Below the pieces are notes generated by a model. The model was not told the origin of the DNA, searched no databases, and was given only the letters and a program-made list of their open reading frames with translations. A stretch of DNA of 64,000 nucleotides from Neoconidiobolus thromboides FSU 785. Its lineage: Eukaryota > Entomophthoromycota > Entomophthoromycetes > Entomophthorales > Neoconidiobolaceae. Numbering within the stretch: position 1 is the stretch's first letter; the number at the start of each line of letters is the position of its first letter. Of this stretch, positions 47,431-59,690 are shown piece by piece. A program made the translations under genes and the position numbers. The DNA is taken from NCBI GenBank assembly GCA_025603075.1, contig MU626317.1, positions 46,250 through 110,249 on the forward strand, in the 5' to 3' direction.

Positions 47431-48900
47431 TTAATGACCTGGGCCTCTACCTTCAATTGGCCATACATGTTCTACTTTACCACCTTTTACAGCAACTACA
47501 TAATCATGCTAAAAAAGAGATAATAAATAAACTTCATAAAGAAATAAAAGGAATTCAACTTACCATATTAAAAGTAGGGTCACAATGACCTGGAATCAAT
47601 TTAATAATTTGACCGAATTTATAAGCTTTTGGATTTTGAAACTTAGTTGTATTTTCATCTGGTACAATTTGACCATGCTCATCACCCTGTGATATATATC
47701 TTAATGGTTGTTCTCCTTTTTCAACTACTACTTTGGGGAGTCCGGAATCTAATGATAGTGATTTAAGGCCTGCATCTATAATGAGGCGTGGTGATACAGT
47801 AGTATCTGCTCTTTGTGATTGGATCTTGGAATAAATAAATAAACTATGTTCAAAAGAGTTCACTTTTTCTCCATAAGTAACATCATAATTATCAGCGTAA
47901 TCTAATCAATAGTAATAAATATAATGCATGAAATCAAATTGAAATATTAACTATTTACCAACGTCCATAAACAAATAAGATCCCTAGAGAAGACAGTTCA
48001 TTAATAAAATAAAGATAAAAGAATAAAAATGAATTCTATTACCACTTGAACTTCATGATAGATTCCAGTTTGAATTTCGAATTGAAAAGAACCTGTACCA
48101 CCACCAGTAATAGTATCAACATTAATATTATTTTCTTTTAATAGTTCAATACATTTTTCTAATTTTCCTTTTACTAAAGGACCTAAAACCGTATTTCTTC
48201 TTTCATCATAAGAACGTACATGCTGGTTACTTCCATTATAAGCATGTATTCCTTTAAAATGTAAACAAGGAATTTCATTAGCCAATTTAACAATCTCCAA
48301 TACTTCCTCTGGTTCATCAACACCACCACGATCTTGACCGACATTAACTTCTATGTAATAATTTAATTCCAATTCGGTATTCTCATAATGTTTTTTTAAT
48401 AATTTTATATGTTCTACATCATCTACGCAAACAGCTAATAATGGGTTCTCTTTCTTTTCCTTCATAGCTTGACTTAACTTAACTAATCTTTGCAATTTTT
48501 TATCAGATACAATAGAATTCGTGATTAATAAATCCCAACTCTCATCTTTCTTTGAGCCGTAAATTAAGCTCTCAGCTTCGGTTATTTTGGCACAACAGAT
48601 GCCACTGGCACCACCCAATTTTTTTTGAATAGAAGCAATACTGGGACATTTATGGGTCTTGAAATGAGGACGTATACGGATCGAGTGGTTAATTTTTTGA
48701 CTTTCTTCCTCAACTAATGATACCATTTTTTTTAAATTATTTTCAAATGCTTCAAGTTCAACTACTAATGCTGGCGTTTCAATATCTTCAATGGAATCAC
48801 CTACCTATTATTTTGTATTATTAGTTTTTGTAAAAGTGTTTAATTGAAATGAACTTGCCTTAGCTGGTGGACCTTGTCTGAATGATTGAGTTAAAGTCAT
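47431..48900 (-). CDS. D-serine dehydratase / D-threonine aldolase family enzyme
   Basis: Five exons (48900-48859, 48804-48043, 47983-47959, 47901-47564, 47508-47431) give 414 residues. The fold is the alanine-racemase-like type III PLP barrel followed by a zinc-binding beta domain. IRPHFKTHKCPSIA carries the PLP lysine, VNVGQDRGGVDEPEEV and ITGGGTGSF follow, and LIPGHCDPTFNM contains the His-Cys zinc pair of eukaryotic D-serine dehydratase. It probably converts D-serine (or D-threo-hydroxyaspartate) to the keto acid and ammonia. Intron 1 uses a GC donor (AAG|GCAAGT). An upstream in-frame ATG at 49014 would add 38 residues rich in Lys, Phe and Ser and free of acids (MFQVKILTHLKAPKFQYINP), which could be a mitochondrial presequence. 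I chose the inner ATG, but the longer form is possible. Confidence 0.87.
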
Positions 48901-50534
48901 AATGTTGCTATTGTTGGTATTAATATTGCTATGAAATAGCTTACTAGGAAAAATCGGGTTTATATACTGAAATTTGGGTGCTTTTAAATGAGTTAGAATT
49001 TTGACTTGGAACATCTAATACTAATTTTAAAAAATTTCAACTGATGATGTATTGAAAATAGATTTAATTCATTGTTATTTGTTAAAATTCAAATTTAGCA
49101 TTAAATTCCAAGACTTTTGAATTTACTTTTTCAAATTCTTCTTACTATTTTCAATTCAAATAATTTTTTTAAATCAAAACTCTAAATATAGTCCAAGCTA
49201 AATCAATGAATAGTATCATTTGATATGAATTTAAATTTCTCAACGTTCACACTTTTTTGCCCTGTGATAGCAAGGTTCTGTCCTTGAACATATTTGTATA
49301 CTTACTCTAATATTTACTGCATCGTTATCTATGACTCATATCTAAACTCTTATCTATGAAAAATAGTGTTATATAATTGTATTTATTATGTCTATTTTGA
49401 CTATTAATAGCTTCAATTTTGATAAAAATCCGCTTATGATCTTTTAAATTACTATAAAATTTTATCTTTAAACTCATCCTAGAAACTAACTTTAATCAGC
49501 CTAGTATTTATATTAAATATTATTAGTTTATTTACAGTTTAAATCCTTATAAATTATTATGAATCTGTTTTAATTAAACTCGGTTCAAAATAATGATAGA
49601 TGGATCCTAACAACCATCTTCTTAATTTGAAACTTGAAAATTGGTACATTTTATAAAAGACATTAATCATCATAGTAAAAACGGTATTATCATGAAAGAA
49701 CACAATACAGCTAATCGATTTCATAAAAAAGTGTGAAGATTTTTTTAAATGATTCATTGCACTGATACTATCATGGCAATATTAAGATATCATTCATTAG
49801 TAATCGTTGATTAAATTTGATAGATTAATAAATTAAATGTTTCATTATAACTACAATTCATTGATTCTATAGTGACATTTAGTTTATAAGTCTATCAAAT
49901 TTAATGAATGATTATCAGCATGGATGATACAACTTAATAGATTAATGGTGCTAAAATCTAATATTTCCTTAACCCTTTGAATACCTATGTCATAAAAAAA
50001 ATTCTGTTTGATTAGATCATGATTTCCAATCAATTTTATACCAGCTAGATGATTTTTTTGAAACAATACCCGAAGGATTTGATTAAAATCGTGCAAGTAA
50101 TACTCGTTATAATTTAATTTAATTTACAAAAATTTAGATAATCTAACTCATCCACGTTAAGTAATTAAAGGGTTGATATTAATAAAAGAAGGTTGAAAGG
50201 TATAGTTTAGTAAGTTGTCACACTTTGTAAAAATTAACAGAAAAATTGAAGTACCCAAATTGATTTGGAATGACTGATTGGCTAATAAGGAAATTAAGCA
50301 GAGTGGAGTTTTATTTTTTAAAATGAATAAGGAGGATTTTAATTTTCATTATTGATAACTTATTAAGTCCTCCTTTTAATAATATTCGGTAAAATAATTT
50401 TTAATTTAAGCTACACACCTTTGAATGAAAGAAGAAAGTCTAGATAAACTACATCATTGAATTATGGGATTTGGATATTTTTATTTATAACTACCTTAAA
50501 TAGGTAGCATTTTAAATAAGCTAATAAATGTATA

Positions 50535-50633
50535 TGAGGGTGTTTTTTTGGTTTCCTCATTTTTCCATTTTTAAAGCACTATTTAAGTGGAAAAGTTGCT
50601 AGTAAAATTCTTAAACAAAAAAATACATCCCCA
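50535..50633 (+). mobile_element. Palindromic TA-type MITE, copy 13
   Basis: TGAGGGTGT to ACATCCCCA, flanked by TA on both sides. The centre is AAAGCACTATTTAAGTGGAA. Confidence 0.9.
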
Positions 50634-50977
50634 TATATTGAGCTTAAGTAAAAGAACCATTTTTTGAAAGTTAACTAGAAGTAAATATAATAAATTTAAA
50701 TAATAGAACTATAATCATTTATCGATTTTATAAAGACAATGTCCACTTTAATGAAACATTAAAATCATATATCATATTTTTAATAATAGTAAATTTACTA
50801 CTTATCAATAAAGAATAAACAATAATATATAAAGCCTAGTTCATAAACGGTTTTATTATCCTATTTTAATAGTAATAATGAGGAATATGCATAGCATTTA
50901 GATACTAGTTTAGATTATTTCTCCTTACATTAACCTAACTGCCCTCTACTACTAATCGATTGAACCATTATTTTTTA

Positions 50978-51120
50978 TACTACTAGTTCAATTTAAACAT
51001 GAATTGGGCATTTTCAACTTTGTATTTTCTAGATACAAAAATAGGAAAAATTATGATAATTAAATCTAGTAAATACAAAACAAAAAATGCTCAATTCATG
51101 TTTAAATCAGAGCAGTAGTA
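50978..51120. mobile_element. Second palindromic element family, copy 2
   Basis: A 143 bp near-palindrome. Both ends read TACTACT inward, and the arms pair over ATTTAAACATGAATTGGGCA with few mismatches out to about 60 bp, leaving a short A+T-rich loop. It shares GGGCATTTT and CTTTGTATTTTCTAG with the element at 1481-1623. Confidence 0.7.
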
Positions 51121-51582
51121 TTAAAACTGAGTTTAATTTTATTTGTGTGTCCAATTTATAAAATAGTGGCATTTTCTAAGGTTAAAATTTTCAAATAATT
51201 GTTGTCAACACCCTCTAAGTTCCCAAATTGAAAGTTTAAACTGGGCACTATTAGTGTCATCTTTAATATTAAAGATAATTTTTTATTTCTTATAAATTTA
51301 TGTAGTCTTTAACTATTCTTTAACTAATAAATGCTATTATATTAAATCTCTTTATTCTTAATTAATAATAATGTTATAGTCAACTATAAATTTATTTAAA
51401 TGTTATTAAACATGGATTAATTAAATGTATTAGATAGGAGAGAAGGAAAGAATTAAACTAAATTCACATATCGGTAATAGTAAGAATGATAATAACAGAG
51501 TATTATTATATGAACAATGTAGATTTAAATCTCAAACCAAATAAAAATAGGTGAGTTTGAACTATTTAAAAGAAATTTACAT

Positions 51583-52248
51583 TTAAAATGAGTCCATTTT
51601 AACTTTCTCTGGGGTAAGAGTAACACGAATGGTATCTAATCGAGTACCGCAAGAACCAACATAACCTTCTTTTAAAATATCATCGAAATCGGAAGTACTA
51701 ATCATTGTTTTAAGTTTTTGACGATTGACTTTATCATCATAAAAGCATTCTACTTTTTGACTTCCATCCTTTCCAGTATTAACTTGTAAACCTACGTCCC
51801 ATGAACTACGAGTAGATTTTAATAATTCAACCCATGACATGGGTTCTTCTTCAATGATATTATCTTTCTTATTTCTTGAACTGATGACTAATTCATCAGT
51901 AGCTGAAATAGATACCCTTCTACCCCGAGTATTTACTTTACTTTGAGTAGCATGGTTTGTAAATAAAACACGAGAAGAGCTATGGTTATTTTGGTGTAAA
52001 CCTAAGCCTACATTTTTGACTCCTTTACCCCAATTTGCTACTTTTTTCCATACCGAAGATTTTGGATGATCATAGGAGCGGGAATTAATATTGTCAGTAT
52101 CCTTCGTAATCAAGTTGATGATGGAGGTTGAATAGCTTACATGAGATGGAGCAGGAGAGTTTGGTACAGAAACAGTATTACGATGTTCATTTGGAATGAA
52201 ACCAAGACGCGAGTGATCCGTTGAAATCCTTGCTGGAGTTTTACGCAT
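51583..52248 (-). CDS. Conserved-looking protein of unknown function
   Basis: An intron-free frame of 221 codons starts with ATG at 52248 (MRKTPARISTDHS). I do not recognise it. The first 125 residues are Ser/Asn/Arg-rich and probably disordered, with basic patches such as TRGRRVSIS that could be phosphorylation sites. The last 85 residues look folded: MSWVELLKSTRSSWDVGLQV, KVECFYDDKVNRQKLKTMIS and GSCGTRLDTIRVTLTPEKV. No membrane segment, signal peptide or known motif is seen. Codon content and length support a real gene, which stands alone in a gene-poor stretch. Confidence 0.65.
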   Translation of the reverse strand: MRKTPARISTDHSRLGFIPNEHRNTVSVPNSPAPSHVSYSTSIINLITKDTDNINSRSYDHPKSSVWKKVANWGKGVKNVGLGLHQNNHSSSRVLFTNHATQSKVNTRGRRVSISATDELVISSRNKKDNIIEEEPMSWVELLKSTRSSWDVGLQVNTGKDGSQKVECFYDDKVNRQKLKTMISTSDFDDILKEGYVGSCGTRLDTIRVTLTPEKVKMDSF

Positions 52249-54848
52249 GAAAAATAATTATTTAAAAGAAAAGAAAATACAAAAAGAAATAATTCAAAAA
52301 ATGAAAGTTATTTTCTTATATCAAATGTAAAAAAGAGGGTTATTTAAAGTTGGAATCAATGAATTACTTGATATAGTTATTCCTACATTGGACATGTGGG
52401 TGCCATTATATTTCTGGTTAGCTAAAAATAGCAATACAAATAATTAAAAATAAAAACTGTTATTTAACCAATTGAATTTCAGTAAAACTATGTTCATGGA
52501 ATTTTATTTATATTGTAACTTATTATTATTGAAGTTGCTATTTATTATTAATGTATTGTCAATTCATTATTAAAATAAATAAGTGTTAAATTTAATGACA
52601 CTTATTCTTTAGTATATTTAAGGTAGTATTTTTAATTTGCTACAATCAACAAAAGAATAAACTAAGCTCATAATTTAATATTTATAAAGAGAACATAATA
52701 ACTTATAACACTTTACTAATATTATAAAATATAGAATACAAATACAAAATCATAATAATTTTAAGTTGGAATTGTTATTTGTCATCTTAAAGTCGAGTTT
52801 TTTTTGAAACAAAACAAAAGGTAGTAACAATCAGACAGGTTGAAATTTTGGCTTTACGTTTATTATACATATCACTTTGTATTAGCTATATAAACTAAAA
52901 ATTCAATTTAATAGATCTATATAATATTCTTATAGCTTAAATGCAAAAGGTGATAATTGATCTAATAATAGTTCGATATTTGATATATAAATGTAGTAAA
53001 TTAATATTATGTAATACGCAAATAGCTTTTGGTCTAAAATAGTAAAGTAGATCTAAATCAACTTATTACTTAAAAATGGCAATACTACATATGTAGTTGG
53101 GGATATTTTTGTAATGTAAATATTTATTATCAATACTTTATATCGGATAAAAGGATGGTCTAATAAATAAATAGTGTATAAAGAAACAAAATTATTCATT
53201 TAAATAAAGGAGTTTTCAATATTTTTTAAGATTATTTTTATGAACAAATAATTAATAAAAGTAAATTAGCAAATTAATGAACTATATTTAGATGTTTATT
53301 ACTTTAAAAATTATTATACTTGTTAAATTTATATAAAATGTAAGATTATTTATGAATCTAGTATATCATATGGACATGTCATTGTGGTATAAGTGAATTA
53401 ATACTTTTTCAATTTAATATGATTAAATCGAAAGAAACAATACACCATTTATATTTTGAAATAAAACTTCAAAGCTACACAGTACCTGTATTATATTACA
53501 ATAAGCTAAGCTTTTTTTACTAAGAGTTTGCCGTTTTAGTTAGATGTTTACATCAGAATGTTTCTTTATTTTAGAAATAACTCATTTAAATATTATTTTT
53601 GTTTATCTACAATTATTTACATAGTTGTTGAATTCACAACGTTACTTTGGACCACAATATTAAAAAAATTACAACAACATATATTATTGATAAAGTATTA
53701 TTATTGATTTTCGATATTATTAAATACTACATAAGTAAACTATTTGAATTTTAATTTAAAAAAACTCATTAAAATATAAACTAAATTAACATAAGGGGAT
53801 GTTTTTTTCGATTTCATTACTTTTCCATTTTTCAAGCACTATTTAAGCAGAAAATTGTTAGTAAAATTTTTAAATACAAAAATACATCTCCATAATTTGT
53901 TTCAAAAAAAACTATTAATTTTATAATTAATATATAAACTAGCGATATGATGAAATCCACTAATTATATGATAACTCAATAAGCTTCATTTAATTCAATT
54001 TATTATAGCATACGAAAATCTATTAACTTTATTAAAGATTATCTTTAAAACAATGTAACTTTTTGATAAAGATGCAACTATTAATTTACTTTGGAATTAT
54101 AGATAGGGCTGTTATGTTTAATTTAATCTTGTTCTTGTAGTCCAAAATTTCTTGCACAAAGCTAAATCCTCTTTTCCTCATCATTTTCTTAACATCCACA
54201 TTCAGTTTTATTTTTCTGTTCTCATGAGAACACATGAGACCTAGTTCTTCGTAAGATTTTCGGTTTTTTTGTAACAACTCCCTTTTAAATAGGCATTACT
54301 TAAGGTGATAAATATTAGACTTTTGTTTTAGTGATAGATTCTTAAACATTGAGCTTTATTAATGAGCATTTGCTTCTATCTATTATAGTGATTGTTTTAC
54401 TTTTTATAAAACTAGAGCTATTAATTATTATTGTGATCCAATATATAATAATTTTTATGTGTCATAAACTTAAAATCAACTTTAATAAATTATTCCTTTG
54501 AATTGAATTTTACAACTTTAAACTATTTTTTCTCAGAAGATAACTTAGCTATAATACTGTAGTTGATATTATACAAAAATTATAGTATTTTTGCATTTAA
54601 AATTAAATGGTATTTTCGATTTTAATCAAAATATCATTCTTTCAAGTAAAATTAAACTTATCAAGTTTGACAAAATCTTTTGCTCGGTAGCAATTCAGCC
54701 AATAATTCCCTTCTTTCACGACTAAATAAAAAATAATTGGAAAAAAGAGTGTTATTACGTAACCGTTTTTTCTCATTTTATCAGACTAAGTTTAGATAAA
54801 AAACAATCATTTTATACTAGAACTCATTTTCAACTATAAATCCAAACA
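52249..54848. other. Gene-poor A+T-rich region
   Basis: 2.6 kb without a supported gene. One MITE lies at 53794-53892. A minus-strand open stretch at about 54086-54277 (includes GLMCSHENRKIKLNVDVKK) is less A+T-biased but has no start codon near its beginning, and could be a gene fragment. Confidence 0.5.
53794..53892 (+). mobile_element. Palindromic TA-type MITE, copy 14
   Basis: The left end is AGGGGATGT (first T mutated to A), the right end ACATCTCCA, with TA on both sides. The core is AAGCACTATTTAAGCAGAAA. Confidence 0.88.
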
Positions 54849-55391
54849 ATGTTATTAATAAGAAGACAATTAACAACGTTGATTAAGAAGAATACCAGAG
54901 GTTATTATCAAAAGATGGAGGATAAAAGTTATAAGGGATTATTTTATTATAAGCCAAATAAGGAGGATCCATTTTATGAATTAAGTTTTAAAGATTCGAA
55001 ACAAGACAAGCTAACAGAAACTGAAGTAATAGCTCATTATGTAAAAGAAATCGAACAGTTTGATCATTTATCATTAAATCCAACTAATTTTATAACGAAC
55101 AAATCGTTTTTATCTCACTTACATAAAGTTATTCAGAAGAATGTATTACTAGATGAGAGTTTAAAAAATTATGCTAGTTTTCAAAAAGAAGGCTGGATTC
55201 ATATTAACGATGAAAGAAATCCAGCTCCTTTTGGTAGAATTGCTGACACCGAAGATATCATTGGTAGTGTTTTGATTAAAGATTCTACGATTTTGCCGGA
55301 TACTTATCAACCTATGCCAAGTTACCGCTTATTTACTAAATCCCATGGGTTAATTCAATTGGCAGATTGCTATAAAAAAGAATTAATCTAG
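54849..55391 (+). CDS. Small protein of unknown function, possible mitochondrial signal
   Basis: A frame of 180 codons without introns. The first 20 residues (MLLIRRQLTTLIKKNTRGYY) contain five or more basic residues and no acidic ones, resembling a mitochondrial presequence. The body ends with a well-formed block at about residues 115-175: GWIHINDERNPAPFGRIADT, EDIIGSVLIKDSTILPDTYQ and PMPSYRLFTKSHGLIQL. I recall similar GW.H..DER.P...GRI..PEDI sequences in fungal hypothetical proteins, but no function is established to my knowledge. No membrane segment. The nearest neighbours are the unknown gene at 51583 and the receptor array. Confidence 0.7.
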   Translation: MLLIRRQLTTLIKKNTRGYYQKMEDKSYKGLFYYKPNKEDPFYELSFKDSKQDKLTETEVIAHYVKEIEQFDHLSLNPTNFITNKSFLSHLHKVIQKNVLLDESLKNYASFQKEGWIHINDERNPAPFGRIADTEDIIGSVLIKDSTILPDTYQPMPSYRLFTKSHGLIQLADCYKKELI

Positions 55392-56904
55392 TTTATATAG
55401 TGGATATAAATAGTATACAGTATCAATTTCATTTTTTTATTTTTATTTTTATTTTCAGTTTGCCTATTTTAGAAATCAATCCCATAAGCTCTATATTTTC
55501 AATTATATTCCGGGATTGCTTAAAATTGTTAACGGTGATTTGATGATTTCTTTATCATTCAATTTTTTTTCCTATTTAAATGAGTTAAATTACTTACTCA
55601 ACTTGAATAGTTAAATTACAAAAAAAATAGAGTAAACGTTTAAATTAGTTTGAGGTTGCTTGTCACTATATATTCTTATATAGGAATGGCCTGCTACCAT
55701 ATATGATTTTTACATTTCTCAAAATAAATTATAATAAATTTTTACAAATTGAAGTTAATTGTTTATAAAGTTTTAATATAACACTGATTTCTTTTTGTTT
55801 TTGTAAGGCTTGGTGCATTTTTAACTAACTATAGCTTCATTATTTGCTTTCTAATAGCTGATATTATATTTGAAATTCAGTAATTTTTATAATCTTATAA
55901 AACAACTCATTAACCAATACTACTGTCTTTTAATGCTTTTAATATGTAACATCACTTAAATTAAAGTATGGGAATTAAGTTCCTTATTTTACACAAGCTA
56001 ATAAAATATTTGAGCAATATATTGTATCATATTCTTGCTTCCATCAAAGAGCAATATTTATTGAAAATAGCCTGCTCTATAGGAAAACGACTTATCTTTA
56101 AACTCAATAAAAACTGAGAGGCTTATATTATAAGTGTAGCTATCAAAACCTTAATATATATTTGTTTTGATGTTGCTTCTTATGGTTTTCCATCTCTTAT
56201 TTTATCCATTTGTTTGTTTACTTCTTTTAGAAATGATGCACTATCAATTTGTAATTTTATATTTTAAAATCTTTTAACTTGAAATGAGTGGTTTCGTATT
56301 ATAGTAAATCTCACCATCACGCTAAGTAAATAAAATAAGACAGAAAGGGAGACGTATTATTTTAATTTCAATGTTTATCAAACTTTGTTGTATCAAATTG
56401 AATATATATATGAATGTTTGTTATTTTCATATTAAATTTAACTCTAAAAAAATTGCTCAACTTTAAAAATAAGCGTACAAATTGGTTCTTCACTTAAATC
56501 CATTTAATTCCGAACACAATTTTTTTTACTATTTGTAATTGTTCTATCTATAAATTTAATTGTCCTTATTAAATACTGCAAACTTTGTTCAATTATATAT
56601 ATATCATGGCTGTATTTAAGTAATAAAACAGTGATATGAATCTTTATTAATGATTGTATAATTTACAAATATCGATTTCTTTTAAAAGTTAATATCGTCA
56701 ATACACAATTTGATCTAGATGGCTTAAGAACAGAATAAAATCTATTTAGTTGAGCTTGTGCTTAACCAAACAGATTTTATTCTAAAATAATAAATTCTAT
56801 AAATCATTAGTACCATGGTGATGTTCATGAAACAATCAATATTTTAATTAAGATTCCTATTGAATAATATCATTTTCTTTCCTTTTACTTTGCTTTGTTT
56901 TTAA
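55392..56904. other. Upstream region of the receptor array
   Basis: No gene is seen in the distal part. The last 110 bases contain the leader of the receptor at 56905 with a 10-codon upstream ORF (56815-56847). Blocks around 56600-56730 resemble those before the next two array members. Confidence 0.55.
56815..56847 (+). promoter_or_regulatory. Upstream ORF in receptor leader (paralogue 3)
   Basis: Ten codons and a stop: MVMFMKQSIF, ending 57 bases before the receptor ATG. Equal-length frames precede the next two array members (MVGSIKMISI and MLMFMKVITI). The surrounding ATAAATCATTAGTACCATG is shared with the leader at 62380. It may reduce translation of the receptor (inference). Confidence 0.45.
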
Positions 56905-57807
56905 ATGATCAATGAGAATCCCTTTGGTAATGTGTCATCAACTATTGGTATAGTGTCCACGATCACCAATATCATACTTATTTATGTAGCAACGAAGATA
57001 AATGAGCCTAAAAGAGATTTAAAATTAGTGATATTAATAGCAGCTATTGAGCTTATGTCACCATTTATTTCAATATTTGATATAATTGCTACAATAATGA
57101 GAGAAGACGATGCAGTTAATGATCCTAAATTATGCCAATATTTAGGTTTTTCCACAGTCTTATTGATCTTATGCCAGTTTGTTGCTTCTGCTTTTCTAGC
57201 ATCGGAAAGGTTGAATGTTATTACTAAAATTAATTATATTAAATATATGATTATGCCAGGGATTTTGTCCTTAGTGTTTCACTTAATAATGACAATATAC
57301 TTAGCTATCAATTTCGAATTCCTTCCACAAACTGCAAAGTTGGTATGCTCAATATATCCAAAAACTTCAGTAGTATCAAGCATAGTATTTTATCATTTTA
57401 TTTTGATTTCATTTATAAGTATAATAATAATAATTGTATGCTATCTGAAATTAGCCCTTTACTTGAGCAATTATTCCCGATTTCTAACAATTGATATGTC
57501 AGAATCGAACTTTGACATAACAAAAAGGCACAAACAAAGGGCCTCGTCAAAAATTCATTACACAGTCTCTCTCTATTCCATCTGTATGTTTTTAGGGCTT
57601 ACTTCTAACGTACTCGATTCAATCTTTAATTATTTACAGATTCATTCCAATCTACAATATATTTTTGGCACAACTGCTACTATCTTGATTGTTCTGGGTT
57701 TCTTTTTCAACTCTATTTTAGTGCTTACAACACATACTCTGGTTAACCATGAGCTTATATTAAGGTGGAGAAAATTTTGTGATAAAATTTTAAATTTTAA
57801 TAAATAA
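56905..57807 (+). CDS. Rhodopsin-like seven-helix receptor (paralogue 3)
   Basis: A single frame of 300 codons. Predicted helices lie near residues 10-31, 38-62, 78-100, 113-136, 156-183, 219-241 and 252-275. Cys77 (KLCQYLGF) and Cys148 (KLVCSIYP) are placed for the helix 3-loop 2 disulfide. The end of helix 3 is LASERLNVI (E-R-L). Helix 7 reads LGFFFNSILVLTTHT. The charged segment EDDAVNDPKL before helix 3 is nearly invariant in the array. Downstream lie a broken copy (58878) and an intact copy (62484) in the same orientation, so the three arose by tandem duplication. Surface signalling is inferred; ligand unknown. Confidence 0.85.
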   Translation: MINENPFGNVSSTIGIVSTITNIILIYVATKINEPKRDLKLVILIAAIELMSPFISIFDIIATIMREDDAVNDPKLCQYLGFSTVLLILCQFVASAFLASERLNVITKINYIKYMIMPGILSLVFHLIMTIYLAINFEFLPQTAKLVCSIYPKTSVVSSIVFYHFILISFISIIIIIVCYLKLALYLSNYSRFLTIDMSESNFDITKRHKQRASSKIHYTVSLYSICMFLGLTSNVLDSIFNYLQIHSNLQYIFGTTATILIVLGFFFNSILVLTTHTLVNHELILRWRKFCDKILNFNK

Positions 57808-58877
57808 AATCAATTGAACAGTAAGAAGCGATGTGTTTTAAAGTATATGATAATTATAGCACTAATAACAGATTAAAAATAAGGTAAACCTAACAAAATT
57901 TTGTTTTCAATTTCTCTGGTATCATTTATAGTAGTGAACATAAATCCGGTTTTATCAGCCACCTTATTTACAATTTATTATATTTATAAAAATATATTTT
58001 ATATTTTCTTCCAGTTTTTTTCGTAATTAGAAGCCAGGGTACTTATATCATCAGTATAATCATGAAAATCTTGCTATATTTTATTCTAATGCTTTTTCTC
58101 CTCATGGTTGTATTATTCTTTGTATAATTTATTTTAGTTTATTTATTTGCCCATTATATTGATTTTAATGAAGTATTATCAATTAGTTTAATATTCTAAA
58201 AATTAAATCTTTGGTTTGAAAATAGCGAGCTCACTAAGAAATTTTACTATTTCAAAAAACAGCATGTAAGAAACTAATATAGAAGGGAGTAAAATAGATA
58301 AACAATAAGCCAAGTGGTTGGTATTTATTAGGAATTTTCAGTCTAAATTGAAGCTATATACGGCTATTTATAATATTTGAAGATATTATATATGCTTTTA
58401 AAAGGATTGTTCTAATTTAAAAATAACCATAATTGGATTAGCTTCTCCCTTATAACTTGTTTTATTTTGAAAACAACTTTTTTACTCAATTGTAATTTTT
58501 GGTTTTTTGATAAGCGTGATTATTCTTATCAATATTTCGTATGTATGATTACCTCTATTAAAATTTCATAAACATTATCCTATTATTACAATATATAAAC
58601 ATGTCATGGCTGTTAGTAAATAAGTAAAGACAGCTAACCATATTATAAATATTATAATATTAAAGTTCTGATTTTATAGATATTCTAACTTGTTGTTTTA
58701 AAACACAATATTCCTAGGTACGACTTGATCTAGGTGACTTAAAGATAAAACAGCTGGTTTAGTATAGTATTGGTATGATGGTGGGATCCATAAAAATGAT
58801 AAGTATTTAAGCAAGGATAGCCATGAAGTAACAATTTCTCTTTTAATTTACATCATTTTATATGATCAAATTTTAAA
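57808..58877. other. Spacer between array members
   Basis: No gene. The distal part repeats leader blocks of the array (TTGATCTAGGTGACTTAAAG at about 58726-58745) and an upstream ORF at 58778-58810. Confidence 0.55.
58778..58810 (+). promoter_or_regulatory. Upstream ORF before the receptor pseudogene
   Basis: Ten codons from the second of two adjacent ATGs, MVGSIKMISI, then stop, 67 bases before the pseudogene ATG. The length and position match the frames at 56815 and 62396, although the sequence has diverged. Confidence 0.4.
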
Positions 58878-59329
58878 ATGATTAATGCAAATCTCTATGG
58901 CAATATATTAGAACCTATTGATTTAATATCCACAATTGTAAATATAATTCTTTTTTATATAGTAGTAAATATAAGTAGACTTATCCAAGATTTGAGGTTT
59001 GTTATGCTAATAGGAATAATCGAGCTTATGTCGCCTTTGATATCAATATCTGATATAATTGCTACAGTAATGAGAGAAGACGATACAGTCAATGTTCCTA
59101 AATTATGCCAATATTTAGGCTTATTTACAGTCTTATTGATCTTATGCCAGTTTATTGGATCTACTTCCTTAGTATCAGAGAGGCTAAATATTGCCACAGA
59201 AATCAACTATATTAAATGTACAATTATACCGGCAACATTGTCATTGGTATTTCATTTATTGATGACAACATATTTAGCAATTAAGTATGAATTTCTTCCA
59301 CAAACCTCAAAGTTGATGTGCTTAGTATA

Positions 59330-59428
59330 TGAGGATGTATTTTTTTGTTTAAGGATTTTACTCACAATCTTTTCACTCAAATAGCGCTTAAAAAATAAAA
59401 AGTAATGAAATCAAAAAAATCATCTCCA
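59330..59428 (-). mobile_element. Palindromic TA-type MITE, copy 15, in receptor pseudogene
   Basis: TGAGGATGT to ATCTCCA with TA on both sides, inserted in the codons after LMCLVY. Comparison with the uninterrupted paralogue shows that the duplicated target is just TA, which fixes the element ends. Confidence 0.95.
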
Positions 59429-59589
59429 TATCCTAAAGCTTCAGTAGTATCAAATATAGTGTTTTACCATTTTATTATCATCTCGTTTGTAAGTTTGACA
59501 ATAACAATAGTCTACTATATAAAGTTAGGCTTTTATCTAAGCAGCTATATTCAGTTTAACTATTAATGTTTCAGAATTAAGCCTTGATA

Positions 59590-59690
59590 TGGGGATGTAT
59601 TTTTTTGTTTAACAATTTTACTAACAATGTTTCCACTCAAATAGCGCTTAAAAGGTGGAAAAAGTAATGAAACCAAAAAAATCATCCTCA
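59590..59690 (-). mobile_element. Palindromic TA-type MITE, copy 16, in receptor pseudogene
   Basis: TGGGGATGT to CATCCTCA, 101 bp, TA on both sides, same orientation as the copy 160 bp upstream. It interrupts the region encoding the third cytoplasmic loop. Confidence 0.95.

Larger units (their letters stand above)
49015..51582. other. Intergenic region with two foldback elements
   Basis: No supported gene. Two minus-strand frames at 49557-49757 and 49884-50096 share a frame and look faintly LRR/F-box-like, but are separated by stops. One common MITE (50535-50633) and the second foldback element (50978-51120) lie here. Confidence 0.5.

Noticed and set aside
49557-50096. Two minus-strand frames in one phase, faintly LRR/F-box-like
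   Set aside because: Separated by multiple stops, with no clear repeat consensus; too weak to call even as a pseudogene.
54086-54277. Open minus-strand stretch with coding-like codons
   Set aside because: No start codon at its beginning, no flanking exon and no recognised family.
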